From Erythrobacter sp047872805 (GTDB lineage: Bacteria > Pseudomonadota > Alphaproteobacteria > Sphingomonadales > Sphingomonadaceae), in the NCBI RefSeq assembly GCF_047872805.1, contig NZ_JBLQUK010000001.1, forward strand, positions 186,001 to 250,000: a DNA stretch of 64,000 nucleotides, in the 5' to 3' direction. The notes beneath the pieces are model-generated. The model was not told where the DNA came from. It worked only from the letters and a program-made list of their open reading frames with translations, and ran no database searches. The position numbers and the translations under genes were made by a program. This document shows, one piece after another, positions 41,526 through 50,095 of this stretch (the stretch's first letter is position 1; each line of letters opens with the position of its first letter).

Positions 41526-42023
41526 TCAAATCCTCGCGGCAAGTATTGCTGCCAGCGCTTCCAGGCCCGCCGCGTCTTCGGCGGTGAAGCGCGCGGGCAA
41601 AGGGCTATCAAGATCAATCACAGCAACCACCTCCCCATCGCGGATCACCGGCACAACCACTTCGGACCGGCTGGCCGCGTCGCAAGCAATATGACCGGGA
41701 AATGCATGAACATCCTCCACCAGATGTGTCGCAGCTAGCCTTGCTGCCGCGCCGCATACGCCGCTGCCGACCGGAATGCGGATGCATGCTGGGCGACCCA
41801 CGAACGGGCCTAGCACCAGTTCCTTAGCTCCCTTTGCGTCCTTGCCCATCCGATAAAAGCCCGCCCAATTGAGCCCGGGCACAAACTCCCAGAGAAGCGC
41901 CGCGACATTGGCCATGTTGGCAATTCCATCCGGCTCGCTTGCTGTCAGCGCGTCGGCGGCGTCGCATAATTGACGATAGCGTTCGCTCGCAGTCAGGTCG
42001 GGGTCAGGTTTGAAATCATACAC
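41526..42023 (-). CDS. msrC: free methionine-R-sulfoxide reductase (GAF)
   Basis: A 165-residue GAF-fold enzyme reducing free methionine-(R)-sulfoxide. The three catalytic/resolving cysteines sit at Cys80 (RPACIRI), Cys90 (GVCG) and Cys114 (HIACDAASRSE), with the LVLGPFVGRPAC and DVHAFPGHIACD signatures. Cytoplasmic; single gene. Confidence 0.94.
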   Translation of the reverse strand: MYDFKPDPDLTASERYRQLCDAADALTASEPDGIANMANVAALLWEFVPGLNWAGFYRMGKDAKGAKELVLGPFVGRPACIRIPVGSGVCGAAARLAATHLVEDVHAFPGHIACDAASRSEVVVPVIRDGEVVAVIDLDSPLPARFTAEDAAGLEALAAILAARI

Positions 42024-42087
42024 GAATAGAGAATCCTCTGGCGTTATCCGGTTGTCGTCGGCGAGTGGCTAACGTATCGCGTCTCCC

Positions 42088-43563
42088 ATGGGAATTCTAC
42101 GCAAACTCGCAATCGCCGTGCTCGTCTTCGCTGTCGTAGCGGGAGCCGGCCTGGTTTATCTGATGCAGGGTAACACCGCCGAATTGACGGTTGAGACGGT
42201 AGCTGGGACCGACCCGACGCTCGAAGAGCCCGAGCCTGAGAACTTTCCGACGGTGCAGATAGCCAAGCCAGTTGGCTGGGATGAAGGTCACGCGCCGGAG
42301 GCTGCCGCTGGTCTTACCGTCAATCGCTTTGCCGAGGGGCTCGATCATCCGCGGGTTATTCATGCCCTTCCCAATGGCGATGTACTCGTCACACTGACCC
42401 GTGCCCCGGCCAAAGAAGATGGTGGCGAAAGCGGGATCATGGCGACTATCCGTGGCTGGGTTGAAGGCTATTTGTTTGCCGAGGCCGGGGCCGCTGGCGC
42501 ATCGCCCAACGAAATGGTGTTGCTGCGCGATGAAGACGGCGATGGAGTTGCAGAGTTGCGACGCACCATCCTGACAAAGGGGCTTGATTCGCCATCGGGC
42601 ATGAGCTGGCATGATGGCACATTGTATGTCGCCAATCACAACGCACTGCTTGCCTTTGAATATGAGCTTGGCAGCGACGCCGTAACCGCCGCCCCGCGCA
42701 AATTGATGGATCTGCCGGGCGGTGGAGGCCACTGGATGCGCAATATTGAGATGCATCCCGATGGTGACCGCCTGTATATCGCGGTCGGATCGGTCAGTAA
42801 TATTGGCGAGGCTGGAATGGCGGTCGAAGAAGGCCGTGCGACGATTTGGGAATACAATCTGGCGGCGGGCAGTTCGCGTCAGTTCGCGGCGGGATTGCGC
42901 AATCCCAATGGTCTCGCTTTCAGCCCCTGGTCGGGTGAGCTTTGGACTACCGTCAACGAACGCGATATGTTGGGGTCTGATCTGGTGCCCGATTACCTGA
43001 CCAATGTTCCGGTCGGGGCGCAATATGGCTGGCCATGGATCTATTATGGCGAGAATATCGACCGCCGGGTGGAAGCTCCTATGCCCGCTTATCTGCTCGA
43101 ATATTCGCGCAATCCACAATATGCGCTGGGTCCGCATGTCGCGGCGCTTGGCCTCGTCTTCAATGCAGAGGGGCACCGGATGGGCAATACCATGGCTAGC
43201 GGCGCCTTTATCGCACGGCACGGATCGTGGAACCGTAAGCCGCCATCGGGATATGACGTGGTTTATGTCGATTTTGACGAACGCGGCAATCCGCAGGGCA
43301 AGCCGGTTCCGGTGCTCACCGGGTTCCTCAATGATGACGGCACGACCAAAGGGCGCCCGACTTGGGTCGAATGGGCGGGTGATGGTTCGCTGTTGGTTTC
43401 TGATGACACGGCTGGGATAATCTGGCGCACATTCGCGCCCGAAAGCACCGCAGGTGCAGGTATTCCGCGCCTTACCGGTGAGCCGCTGCGCCCACAGCGC
43501 GATTTGATTGATCCGCGAGCAAGTTTCGAGGAAGACTATTTGCGCCGGGGAGCGGCACAGTAG
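42088..43563 (+). CDS. PQQ-type sugar (sorbosone-like) dehydrogenase
   Basis: A 491-residue protein with an N-terminal membrane anchor or signal (residues 7-27) and a six-bladed beta-propeller: GLDHPRVIHALPNGDVLV, SPSGMSWHDGTLYVANHNALL, HWMRNIEMHPDGDRLYIAVGS, GLRNPNGLAFSPWSGELWTTVNERD, then RHGSWNRKPPSGYDVVYVDF. These are hallmarks of the GSDH/L-sorbosone dehydrogenase family, which uses PQQ in the periplasm. The natural substrate and electron acceptor are unknown, and no pqq genes are in the window. A long antisense open frame is noise. Confidence 0.87.
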   Translation: MGILRKLAIAVLVFAVVAGAGLVYLMQGNTAELTVETVAGTDPTLEEPEPENFPTVQIAKPVGWDEGHAPEAAAGLTVNRFAEGLDHPRVIHALPNGDVLVTLTRAPAKEDGGESGIMATIRGWVEGYLFAEAGAAGASPNEMVLLRDEDGDGVAELRRTILTKGLDSPSGMSWHDGTLYVANHNALLAFEYELGSDAVTAAPRKLMDLPGGGGHWMRNIEMHPDGDRLYIAVGSVSNIGEAGMAVEEGRATIWEYNLAAGSSRQFAAGLRNPNGLAFSPWSGELWTTVNERDMLGSDLVPDYLTNVPVGAQYGWPWIYYGENIDRRVEAPMPAYLLEYSRNPQYALGPHVAALGLVFNAEGHRMGNTMASGAFIARHGSWNRKPPSGYDVVYVDFDERGNPQGKPVPVLTGFLNDDGTTKGRPTWVEWAGDGSLLVSDDTAGIIWRTFAPESTAGAGIPRLTGEPLRPQRDLIDPRASFEEDYLRRGAAQ

Positions 43564-43600
43564 GGCGCCGCGAATAATAGCGCGGCTCTGCAATCTTCAA

Positions 43601-44425
43601 TCAAAGGGCTGCTCCTGCCCGTCCGGCTAGCTCACAGGCGAATTGATAGGCCGAACGGCCAGAGCGATTGCCGCGCGCAATCGCCCATGCCAGCGCCTCA
43701 TCTTCGTCTACAGCCAAACCAGCAGGCGCGGCATAGGCGCGGACAATTTCAAGATACGTCACCCGGTCACATGGATGGAACCCAAGCGTCAATCCAAACC
43801 TGTCCGCCAGCGCCAGAGCATTGTCACGCTCATCGCGCTGATGCAGTGCATTGGCTTCATCCGCAGCGCGTTCAACAATTCCGCGGCGGTTAGACGTCAC
43901 GGCAAGCCGCACATTTGCCGGGCGCGAGATCACGCCGCCATCGAGCAAACTGCGCAGCGCAAGATTGTCCTGCAGAGCATCTGGCCCGAACCCGAGATCG
44001 TCGATAAACAACACAAAGGCTCGTGATTGACCGCGCAGATTTGCGATCAGATCCGGGAAACTTGCCAGCGTTCCCGATGCCAATTGAACCAGCGCCAACG
44101 CGTCAGGCAGCCGGGCCTGGACATCGTTCACCGCTGCTCGGACCAAAGCCGACTTTCCCATCCCGCGAGCACCCCATAGCAGCATGTCATGCGCAGCGGC
44201 CCCGGATGAAAGCCGTTCGAGATTCACGAGGAGTGCAGACTTCTGCTCAGCAATGCCGCGCAACTTTTCGAGCGGCACCGTGTCCAGCGCTGTGATCGCC
44301 GTTGCCGAGCTGCCATCCCAGACATAGGCGGGTGACGTCATCCAATCGCAACGCGGTGCCGGTGGCGGTGAAAGCCGCTCGAGCGCGGCGGCAATCCGGT
44401 CCAGCGCATTGCGGGACGCATTCAT
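43601..44425 (-). CDS. DUF815 P-loop ATPase
   Basis: A 274-residue AAA-type ATPase of the DUF815 family: a GARGMGKSALVRAAV Walker A (about residue 84), a Walker B FVLFIDDLGFG, and sensor TSNRRGIVE. The C-terminal helical subdomain ends with RSAYQFACELAGRAG. The family is conserved in proteobacteria, with no settled function. It is adjacent to the acyl-CoA dehydrogenase gene by 6 bp, likely in one transcript. Confidence 0.86.
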   Translation of the reverse strand: MNASRNALDRIAAALERLSPPPAPRCDWMTSPAYVWDGSSATAITALDTVPLEKLRGIAEQKSALLVNLERLSSGAAAHDMLLWGARGMGKSALVRAAVNDVQARLPDALALVQLASGTLASFPDLIANLRGQSRAFVLFIDDLGFGPDALQDNLALRSLLDGGVISRPANVRLAVTSNRRGIVERAADEANALHQRDERDNALALADRFGLTLGFHPCDRVTYLEIVRAYAAPAGLAVDEDEALAWAIARGNRSGRSAYQFACELAGRAGAAL

Positions 44426-44431
44426 CTGCGA

Positions 44432-46174
44432 CTAACCCGCAAGCTTTTCGGCAGAAAGAGCATAAAGCGGCCCGGCCCCCGCCAGCACCCCAGCCTTAAG
44501 CCCAGCCGCCTCCGGGACGATCCGATCGAGGAAAAAGCGCACGGTGGCTGGCTTGCTTTGCGCCAGTGCCGGTGCAGCACCCTCGGCCACCGCGCGGGCC
44601 TGCCGCTTAAGCTGCCAGCCCGCAACAACGATGGCGGCCATTGTGCAAAACGGGACGCTCCCGGCAAGACGATCATCGAGGCTCGCTGTATCGCGCATCC
44701 ATCCAGCGACCTTCGCACAATCCTCTGCCAGCGCCGCCAAACCCGGTTCGTCTTGGGCATCGCGGGCGATTTCGGAAAACAGTGCCAACATCGTTTCTCC
44801 GCCATCAAGGCCCAGTTTGCGGGTCACTAGGTCGGCGGCCTGAATGCCGTTGGTCCCTTCGTAAATCGGGGCAATGCGCGCATCGCGCCAATGCTGCGCG
44901 GCGCCGGTTTCCTCGATAAAGCCCATGCCGCCGTGAATCTGAATTCCGATACCGGCAACCTCCACACCGATATCGGTTCCCCATGCCTTCAACAGAGGCA
45001 CAAGAATCTCTGCGCGATTGCCTGCCGCGCTATTGCCAAGTGCCGCGCGATCAACTTGCCCAGCGCAATAATAGAGCAACGCGCGCGCACCCTCGGTCAG
45101 CGCCATCATTCGCAAGATCATCCGCCTCACATCGGGATGCTCTATGATTGGCACCGGCGTTTTGTCAGGAGACCCAGCGCGCGCCGACTGCACTCTGTCA
45201 CGCGCATAGGCGAGCGCTTGCTGCGTAGCTCGCTCTCCAATCTGCACGCCCTGATTACCAACATTGATCCGCGCGTTGTTCATCATCGTGAACATTGCGG
45301 CCAATCCGCGATTTTCCGCGCCGACGAGTTCCCCGATGCATTCACCATTGTCACCGTAAGACATGACGCAGGTGGGAGAAGCGTTGATGCCTAGTTTGTG
45401 TTCAAGGCTGACCACTCGAAGGTCGTTGCGGGGGCCAAGCGACCCGTCGCCATTCACGTGAAATTTGGGCACAACGAACAGCGAAATGCCGCGCGAACCT
45501 TCGGGCGCGCCCGGAAGGCGAGCGAGCACGAGGTGAATGATGTTCTCAGCCAGATCGTGCTCTCCCCACGTGATATAGATTTTTTGCCCGGCAATCCGGT
45601 ACTTGCCTGCATGGGGTCCAGCGGTGACCGGTTCTGCGGTGGAGCGCAGCGCGCCAACGTCACTGCCAGCGGCGGGTTCGGTCAGGTTCATCGTGCCAGA
45701 CCATTTCCCGCTGACGAGATTGGGCAGGTACTTTGCCTGTTGGTCCTTGCTGCCGTGATGCTCAAGCGCTTCAATCGCGCCTACCGACAACATCGGCAGC
45801 AGGTTGAACGCCATATTGGCGGCACCGAGGTTTTCGAGCACATTGCAACCCAAAGTGAACGGCAGGCCCTGTCCGCCGAATTCAACCGGGCTCGCAATCG
45901 CATTCCATCCCTGTTCAACATAGCTGCCATAGGCTTGTCTGAAGCCATCGGGCAGCCGCACCACTCCGTTTTCCAGCTTTGCGCCCTCGAGATCGCCGAT
46001 TCGGTTAAGCGGGGCGAACTCTCCGGCGGCGAATTGACCGACCCCTTCGACGATGGCTTCGACCAGATCGGCTTCGGCCTGCGCGAATTTCTCCGACTGT
46101 GCGAGCTCTTCGATCCCGGCATTGACGCGGATGGCAAGCAGCTGGTCGTGAGTGGGCGGGGTGTAGGGTGTCAC
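44432..46174 (-). CDS. acyl-CoA dehydrogenase with C-terminal extension
   Basis: A 580-residue flavoenzyme. After an N-terminal ACAD helical domain come the flavin-binding MNLTEPAAGSDVGAL and IYITWGEHDLAENI, the LEHKLGINASPTCVMSYG segment, and the active region with IYEGTNGIQAADLV, whose Glu (E of YEGT) is the catalytic base. A further ~130 residues form the C-terminal domain of AcdA-like long ACADs. It acts in fatty-acid beta-oxidation or a related acyl-CoA pathway. The likeliest start is GTG at 46174; the open frame further up is antisense-like. A weak parS-like core (45453-45462) is coincidental. Confidence 0.9.
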   Translation of the reverse strand: MTPYTPPTHDQLLAIRVNAGIEELAQSEKFAQAEADLVEAIVEGVGQFAAGEFAPLNRIGDLEGAKLENGVVRLPDGFRQAYGSYVEQGWNAIASPVEFGGQGLPFTLGCNVLENLGAANMAFNLLPMLSVGAIEALEHHGSKDQQAKYLPNLVSGKWSGTMNLTEPAAGSDVGALRSTAEPVTAGPHAGKYRIAGQKIYITWGEHDLAENIIHLVLARLPGAPEGSRGISLFVVPKFHVNGDGSLGPRNDLRVVSLEHKLGINASPTCVMSYGDNGECIGELVGAENRGLAAMFTMMNNARINVGNQGVQIGERATQQALAYARDRVQSARAGSPDKTPVPIIEHPDVRRMILRMMALTEGARALLYYCAGQVDRAALGNSAAGNRAEILVPLLKAWGTDIGVEVAGIGIQIHGGMGFIEETGAAQHWRDARIAPIYEGTNGIQAADLVTRKLGLDGGETMLALFSEIARDAQDEPGLAALAEDCAKVAGWMRDTASLDDRLAGSVPFCTMAAIVVAGWQLKRQARAVAEGAAPALAQSKPATVRFFLDRIVPEAAGLKAGVLAGAGPLYALSAEKLAG

Positions 46175-46265
46175 GGGTGATTTCAATCCTGCGTTGGTGT
46201 GTTGCGGGGTGGTAAACTGCACGTGCCTATTGGCACAGATCACCGAAGAATATAGCGGCCATGCG

Positions 46266-47237
46266 ATGAGCGGCAAGAACGTTACGGATGTGGTGCTGGC
46301 GGATGCCGAAGGCGTTGCCCGGGCCGCGCAAATTCTCGAATCGGGGGGGCTGGTCGCGCTGCCCACTGAAACGGTTTACGGGTTGGCAGCGCGGGCGGAC
46401 AGCGCTGAAGCGGTGGCAAAGATTTATTGGGCCAAGGGGCGACCGGATTTCAACCCTTTGATCGTGCATGTGCGCGACCTTGCCCAGGCTGAAGAAATTG
46501 CGGTGATTGATGATCGTGCTCGCAATCTGGCCGAACGGTTCTGGCCTGGGCCGTTGACGCTGATCCTGCCGCTGCGTGAGGGCGCGCGGATCGCGGGTGC
46601 GGTTACAGCCGGACTGCCGAGAATTGCGCTGCGCCAACCTGCGCATCGAGTGATGCAGGCCGTGTTGGCGCAAACCGGGTTTCCGGTCGCCGCACCATCA
46701 GCCAACCGAAGCGAGGAAATCAGCCCGACCCGGGCCGATCATGTCACCGTCTCGCTGGGCGAGCGATGCCCACTGGTGCTGGATGGCGGGGCCAGCCAAA
46801 AAGGTCTTGAGTCGACGATAGTTGCGCTTCGTGGTGCCGGTGCTGGTGCCGAGGACGGCGGTTGGTCGCTGCTTCGTCCCGGCCCGGTGACCAAGGAAAC
46901 GTTGGAGCGTATTCTCGGCCCCGAAACCCCCAATGTCGATGCGGGGATAGAGGCCCCTGGTCAGATGGCGCGCCATTACTCTCCCGGAAAGCCCATGCGG
47001 CTGAGCGTGGGCGGTGCGGCAGAAGGTGAATTTTTTATCGGCTTTGGCGAAGTGGCAGGTGACTGCAATCTATCACCTTCGGGCGATCTCAACGAGGCAG
47101 CTGCCCGCCTGTATGATTGTCTGCACCGCGCTGCTGCCTCCGACAAGTCCGCAATTGCGGTTGCTCCGATACCTTACGGTGAAGTTGGACGCGCCATCAA
47201 TGACCGGTTGCACCGCGCAGCGGCGCCACTGGATTAA
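46266..47237 (+). CDS. L-threonylcarbamoyladenylate synthase (Sua5/YwlC)
   Basis: A 323-residue enzyme making threonylcarbamoyl-AMP for the t6A37 tRNA modification. The YrdC core (about 15-200) has LPTETVYGLAARAD, IYWAKGRPDFNPLIVHV and FPVAAPSANRSEEISPT; the C-terminal Sua5 domain follows after the conserved RPGPVT and ends with the AINDRLHRAA motif. The ATG at 46266 lies after a weak ribosome-binding site; a longer frame upstream is unlikely. It is divergent from the ACAD gene and convergent with the lipoprotein gene, with stops overlapping by 4 bp. Confidence 0.92.
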   Translation: MSGKNVTDVVLADAEGVARAAQILESGGLVALPTETVYGLAARADSAEAVAKIYWAKGRPDFNPLIVHVRDLAQAEEIAVIDDRARNLAERFWPGPLTLILPLREGARIAGAVTAGLPRIALRQPAHRVMQAVLAQTGFPVAAPSANRSEEISPTRADHVTVSLGERCPLVLDGGASQKGLESTIVALRGAGAGAEDGGWSLLRPGPVTKETLERILGPETPNVDAGIEAPGQMARHYSPGKPMRLSVGGAAEGEFFIGFGEVAGDCNLSPSGDLNEAAARLYDCLHRAAASDKSAIAVAPIPYGEVGRAINDRLHRAAAPLD

Positions 47238-47578
47238 TCGTCTTTTGGTTCAACCGGCACACTGGGCATTATCGCCTGCATTTCAGCATAGGTAGCCTGC
47301 GCGTCATCGCAGGCTTCATCATTGCCATCGCGGCATTTGTCGATTTCTTTGGCATAGCGGCGCTCAAGCTCGCCCAACCGCTCTTCACGCCGACGGATTT
47401 CCCGCCCGCGAGTCTCGTCCGCTTCGGATTGGCTGGTGGTGGCAAGGTCGACTGCCTTTGCGCCCACCCGCACGGGTGCCGTCACGACATCCGCCGCAGC
47501 CCTCACCAGGCAACCAGAAAGAGTGAGCGAGATGGCAGCCAAGCCGAAAATCAAGGGAGCGCGCATGAATTTCCTCAT
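47234..47578 (-). CDS. small lipoprotein
   Basis: A 114-residue protein with a lipobox LTLSGC (Cys23), an early hydrophobic segment, and a charged, helical, probably coiled C-terminal half (REIRRREERLGELERRYAKEI). Cys residues in the latter (DKCRDGNDEACDD) could form a disulfide. I do not recognise the family. AAGGAG lies 5 bp before the ATG. It lies downstream of the GIN-domain lipoprotein on the same strand. Confidence 0.7.
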   Translation of the reverse strand: MRKFMRAPLIFGLAAISLTLSGCLVRAAADVVTAPVRVGAKAVDLATTSQSEADETRGREIRRREERLGELERRYAKEIDKCRDGNDEACDDAQATYAEMQAIMPSVPVEPKDD

Positions 47579-47633
47579 GCGCGCTCCTTCAGATTTTGCA
47601 AGTCTTGCCGTTCAAGCGAACAGCATGGAAGGG

Positions 47634-48416
47634 TTACTGAGCGTCCAGATCTGTGACTGGTTGGGCTTCGTCGGCGGCGGCAGCTGGTCCTGGTCCGCAG
47701 GTGAGTGTGCCGGAGCCCATCGCGCTGACTGTGCACTTTGCCGAACCGGTCACGCGCACGTCACCAGCGCCAGCAATCGTGGCCTCGACTTCGCCATCGG
47801 AGGAGAACTCGACATCGCCTGCCCCACCAATAGAGACTTCGGCAATATTTGCATTCAGGCTAGGCATAGCGACATCGCCTGAACCGCCGATGCTGATTTC
47901 AAGCCTTTCGGCGGTGCCCGATCCCTTGATCGAACCCGAACCGCCGATTCTTATCTCGAGCGATTGTGCGGCGATGTTTTTGGCGAGGATTGAGCCCGAA
48001 CCGCCGATGGTCAGTTCTGCCGTTTCAGCGACGCTCCCGGTTTCAACCGAGCCCGATCCTGCAATCGTAATGCTCTGCGGGGCGGGCATGGTCACTCGGA
48101 CGGTCGCCTTGCCGTCACGAATTTCGAGGTCGGGATCGCTCATCACGCCAATCGAATCCTGGTCGAGCACAAACCGCAGTGCGCCTTCGCTGTCGCCCTC
48201 TACCGAAATATCCAGCGTTTCGCCCTCGGTAATGATGACAGTCACATTGGTCGCCAGTACCAGTTCGGTCGGAGCCGCACCCGCCATGTCCAGTTCGGAC
48301 AAAGGCACGCCTTCCTCACCATTGATGGTAACATTCATATTGTCACAACCGCTGAGTCCGGCACCCATCGCCAGCGCCGCGATCGGCGCAAGGCTTTGCA
48401 AGATCTTGTCGAACAT
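47634..48416 (-). CDS. DUF2807 (GIN-domain) lipoprotein
   Basis: A 260-residue lipoprotein with the lipobox ending LSGC (Cys24) and a right-handed beta-type repeat domain: ITIAGSGSVETG, LTIGGSGSILAK, IRIGGSGSIKGS, ISIGGSGDVAMP, VSIGGAGDVEFS, a near-20-residue period. This is the GIN/DUF2807 auto-transporter adhesin-like fold; function unknown, envelope-located. The C-terminus has Cys residues and an Ala-rich tail. Confidence 0.85.
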   Translation of the reverse strand: MFDKILQSLAPIAALAMGAGLSGCDNMNVTINGEEGVPLSELDMAGAAPTELVLATNVTVIITEGETLDISVEGDSEGALRFVLDQDSIGVMSDPDLEIRDGKATVRVTMPAPQSITIAGSGSVETGSVAETAELTIGGSGSILAKNIAAQSLEIRIGGSGSIKGSGTAERLEISIGGSGDVAMPSLNANIAEVSIGGAGDVEFSSDGEVEATIAGAGDVRVTGSAKCTVSAMGSGTLTCGPGPAAAADEAQPVTDLDAQ

Positions 48417-48523
48417 TTATATTCTCCGCCAATTTTCCTGAAATACGAAAGCGTATTGCCGATATAATACACTAACGAACCCAGCGCAAGGTTTTGGCTT
48501 GGTGGCCCACCGCGTTCCAAAGC

Positions 48524-48550
48524 AAAAGGCCGCCCTAGTGGACGGCCTTT
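48524..48550 (-). terminator. rho-independent terminator downstream of carD
   Basis: Arms AAAGGCCG (48525-48532) and CGGCCTTT (48543-48550) around a short loop; on the minus strand the T-run completes it. It lies 31 bp past the carD stop. Confidence 0.75.
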
Positions 48551-48580
48551 CACATTTGTCAGAGCGAAAACGAGGCTAAA

Positions 48581-49114
48581 TCAGGCTTCTTCGCTGCTTT
48601 CGTAATATTGCGGTGCATGTTCGCGCAGCACGTTGAGGATTTTTTCCAGAGCGGCTGCCTCATTGGTTTCTTCCATCGCGGCGAGTTCCCGCGCAAGGCG
48701 GCTGGAGGCGGCTTCGAAAATCTGACGCTCCGAATAGCTTTGTTCGGGCTGATCTTCGGGCCGGAACAGGTCCCGGGTGACCTCCGCAATTAGGACTATC
48801 TCGCCCGAATTGATCTTGGCTTCATACTCCTGCGCGCGGCGCGACCACATGGTGCGCTTGACCCGAGGTTTGCCTTTCAGCGTGTCCATCGCCTCTTTCA
48901 AGGTCTTGTCCGAGGACAGCTTGCGCATGCCGATCGCTTCCACCTTGTTGGTGGGAACGCGCAGGGTCATGCGCTCTTTTTCAAACCGCAGGACGTAAAG
49001 CTCCAACTGCATCCCAGCAATTTCTTCGTTCTGCAATTCGATCACGCGGCCAACGCCGTGCTTTGGATAAACTACATAATCGCCAACGGTGAAGGCGGGC
49101 GCACTGCTTGCCAT
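48581..49114 (-). CDS. carD: CarD-family transcription regulator
   Basis: A 177-residue protein with the CarD/TRCF RNA-polymerase-interaction domain at the N-terminus (FTVGDYVVYPKHGVGRVIEL) and a helical C-terminal DNA-binding domain with the RRAQEYEAKINSG segment. CarD binds RNA polymerase beta and stabilises open complexes, chiefly at rRNA promoters. The ATG at 49114 (GGAAC upstream) is preferred over one 10 codons earlier. Strong alphaproteobacterial conservation is expected. Confidence 0.93.
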   Translation of the reverse strand: MASSAPAFTVGDYVVYPKHGVGRVIELQNEEIAGMQLELYVLRFEKERMTLRVPTNKVEAIGMRKLSSDKTLKEAMDTLKGKPRVKRTMWSRRAQEYEAKINSGEIVLIAEVTRDLFRPEDQPEQSYSERQIFEAASSRLARELAAMEETNEAAALEKILNVLREHAPQYYESSEEA

Positions 49115-49404
49115 GCGAGTTCCTTTCTTTTGGCCTGCCAGCATAGACGCCGTCGGATAAGCCGCTAACGATTCTGGATGTCAGGTAAAAACCTGCCAGA
49201 ACCGGGCGAAATCCGGTCGGAGCTGAAGAGTGCTGGATTATGGCCTTTCTGGTTTTTGCCGCCAGCGCCGGGACCAGCCGACGCGGTTGCAGCATTATAT
49301 AACACATTCGCAACAATATTGCGAGTCGCAGAATGCATCACCGATTGATGGAGTGGCAGCCTGTCAATAATCGATAGGCCCTTGAATCGTAAAACCCAGA
49401 ATTC
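49115..49404. other. intergenic region upstream of carD
   Basis: No gene is supported. On the minus strand a TATAAT (49294-49299) could be the carD -10, without a clear -35. A palindrome TCGCAA/TTGCGA lies at 49308-49324. In the leader are two small hairpins, CAGGT/ACCTG and ACCGG/CCGGT. The last ~80 bp before fdxA look featureless. Confidence 0.5.
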
Positions 49405-49743
49405 CTAATCGCCTTCGCCGGGCTCTGGGCTGAAATATTTTTCGAACTTGCCCTTTTCGCCCTTGTGGTCGTCGGCGTCGGCGGGCGGTTCCTTCTGGCC
49501 GGTAATGTTGGGCCATTCGGCCGAAAACTTGGTATTGAGCTCAAGCCATTGTTCAAGGCCGTCCTCGGTGTCGGGCAAGATCGCTTCGGCCGGGCATTCG
49601 GGTTCGCAGACGCCGCAATCGATACATTCGCTGGGGTTGATAACCAGCATGTTTTCGCCTTCGTAAAAGCAATCAACTGGACACACCTCCACACAGTCGG
49701 TGTATTTGCATTTGATGCAGTCATCGGTGACGACATAAGTCAT
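49405..49743 (-). CDS. fdxA: 7Fe ferredoxin FdxA
   Basis: A 112-residue ferredoxin with two clusters: N-terminal CIKCKYTDCVEVCPVDC and CIDCGVCEPECP, the pattern of FdxA that binds a [3Fe-4S] and a [4Fe-4S] cluster, plus the C-terminal ~60-residue tail typical of alphaproteobacteria. It is a soluble electron carrier. It lies 70 bp downstream of the S4 gene. Confidence 0.95.
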   Translation of the reverse strand: MTYVVTDDCIKCKYTDCVEVCPVDCFYEGENMLVINPSECIDCGVCEPECPAEAILPDTEDGLEQWLELNTKFSAEWPNITGQKEPPADADDHKGEKGKFEKYFSPEPGEGD

Positions 49744-49813
49744 TGGGCGTCTTTCATTCCGAAACTTGAGGTCAAACGGGCGATGTTCGCGTGCGGAGCG
49801 CTGCTAAGAGCAA

Positions 49814-50095
49814 TTATCCCTGAGGGTCAAGCTCCCGATAATGAGACTTGGCCATTGCCGGCGAAGCGCGCCGTTCTGGCAGCGATAAAACTTCCACCAC
49901 GCGAACCTCATTCCCGATCATCAAGGTCAGCACGTCGCCAATACCAACATTCTCGCTAACGCGCTGCACATGGATTCTATTGCGGCGCAAAGCCCGCCCT
50001 TCGATCATGCCGCGTGCCGCCGAACGGGTGCGGGCAAAACGCAGGTAAACCAGCAGCCGGTCAAGCCGCATACTGGCAGCGCCCGGCACGCTCAT
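49814..50095 (-). CDS. S4 RNA-binding-domain protein (HslR-like)
   Basis: A 93-residue protein with an S4 domain (MRLDRLLVYLRFARTRSAARGMIEGRALRRNRIHV), as in Hsp15/HslR, which binds stalled 50S subunits. An internal ATG at residue 9 starts the domain. Its ATG overlaps the helicase stop (ATGA), so the RNA-binding protein and the helicase are translationally coupled. Confidence 0.85.
   Translation of the reverse strand: MSVPGAASMRLDRLLVYLRFARTRSAARGMIEGRALRRNRIHVQRVSENVGIGDVLTLMIGNEVRVVEVLSLPERRASPAMAKSHYRELDPQG

Noticed and set aside
42097..43593. 498-codon minus-strand frame under the PQQ-type dehydrogenase
   Set aside because: The plus strand encodes a full propeller protein with recognisable motifs, so this is its shadow.
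45453..45462. TTCACGTGAA core, like the centre of parS, in the acyl-CoA dehydrogenase gene
   Set aside because: Only 11 of 16 parS positions match, the flanks do not, and it is 20 kb from the parS cluster.
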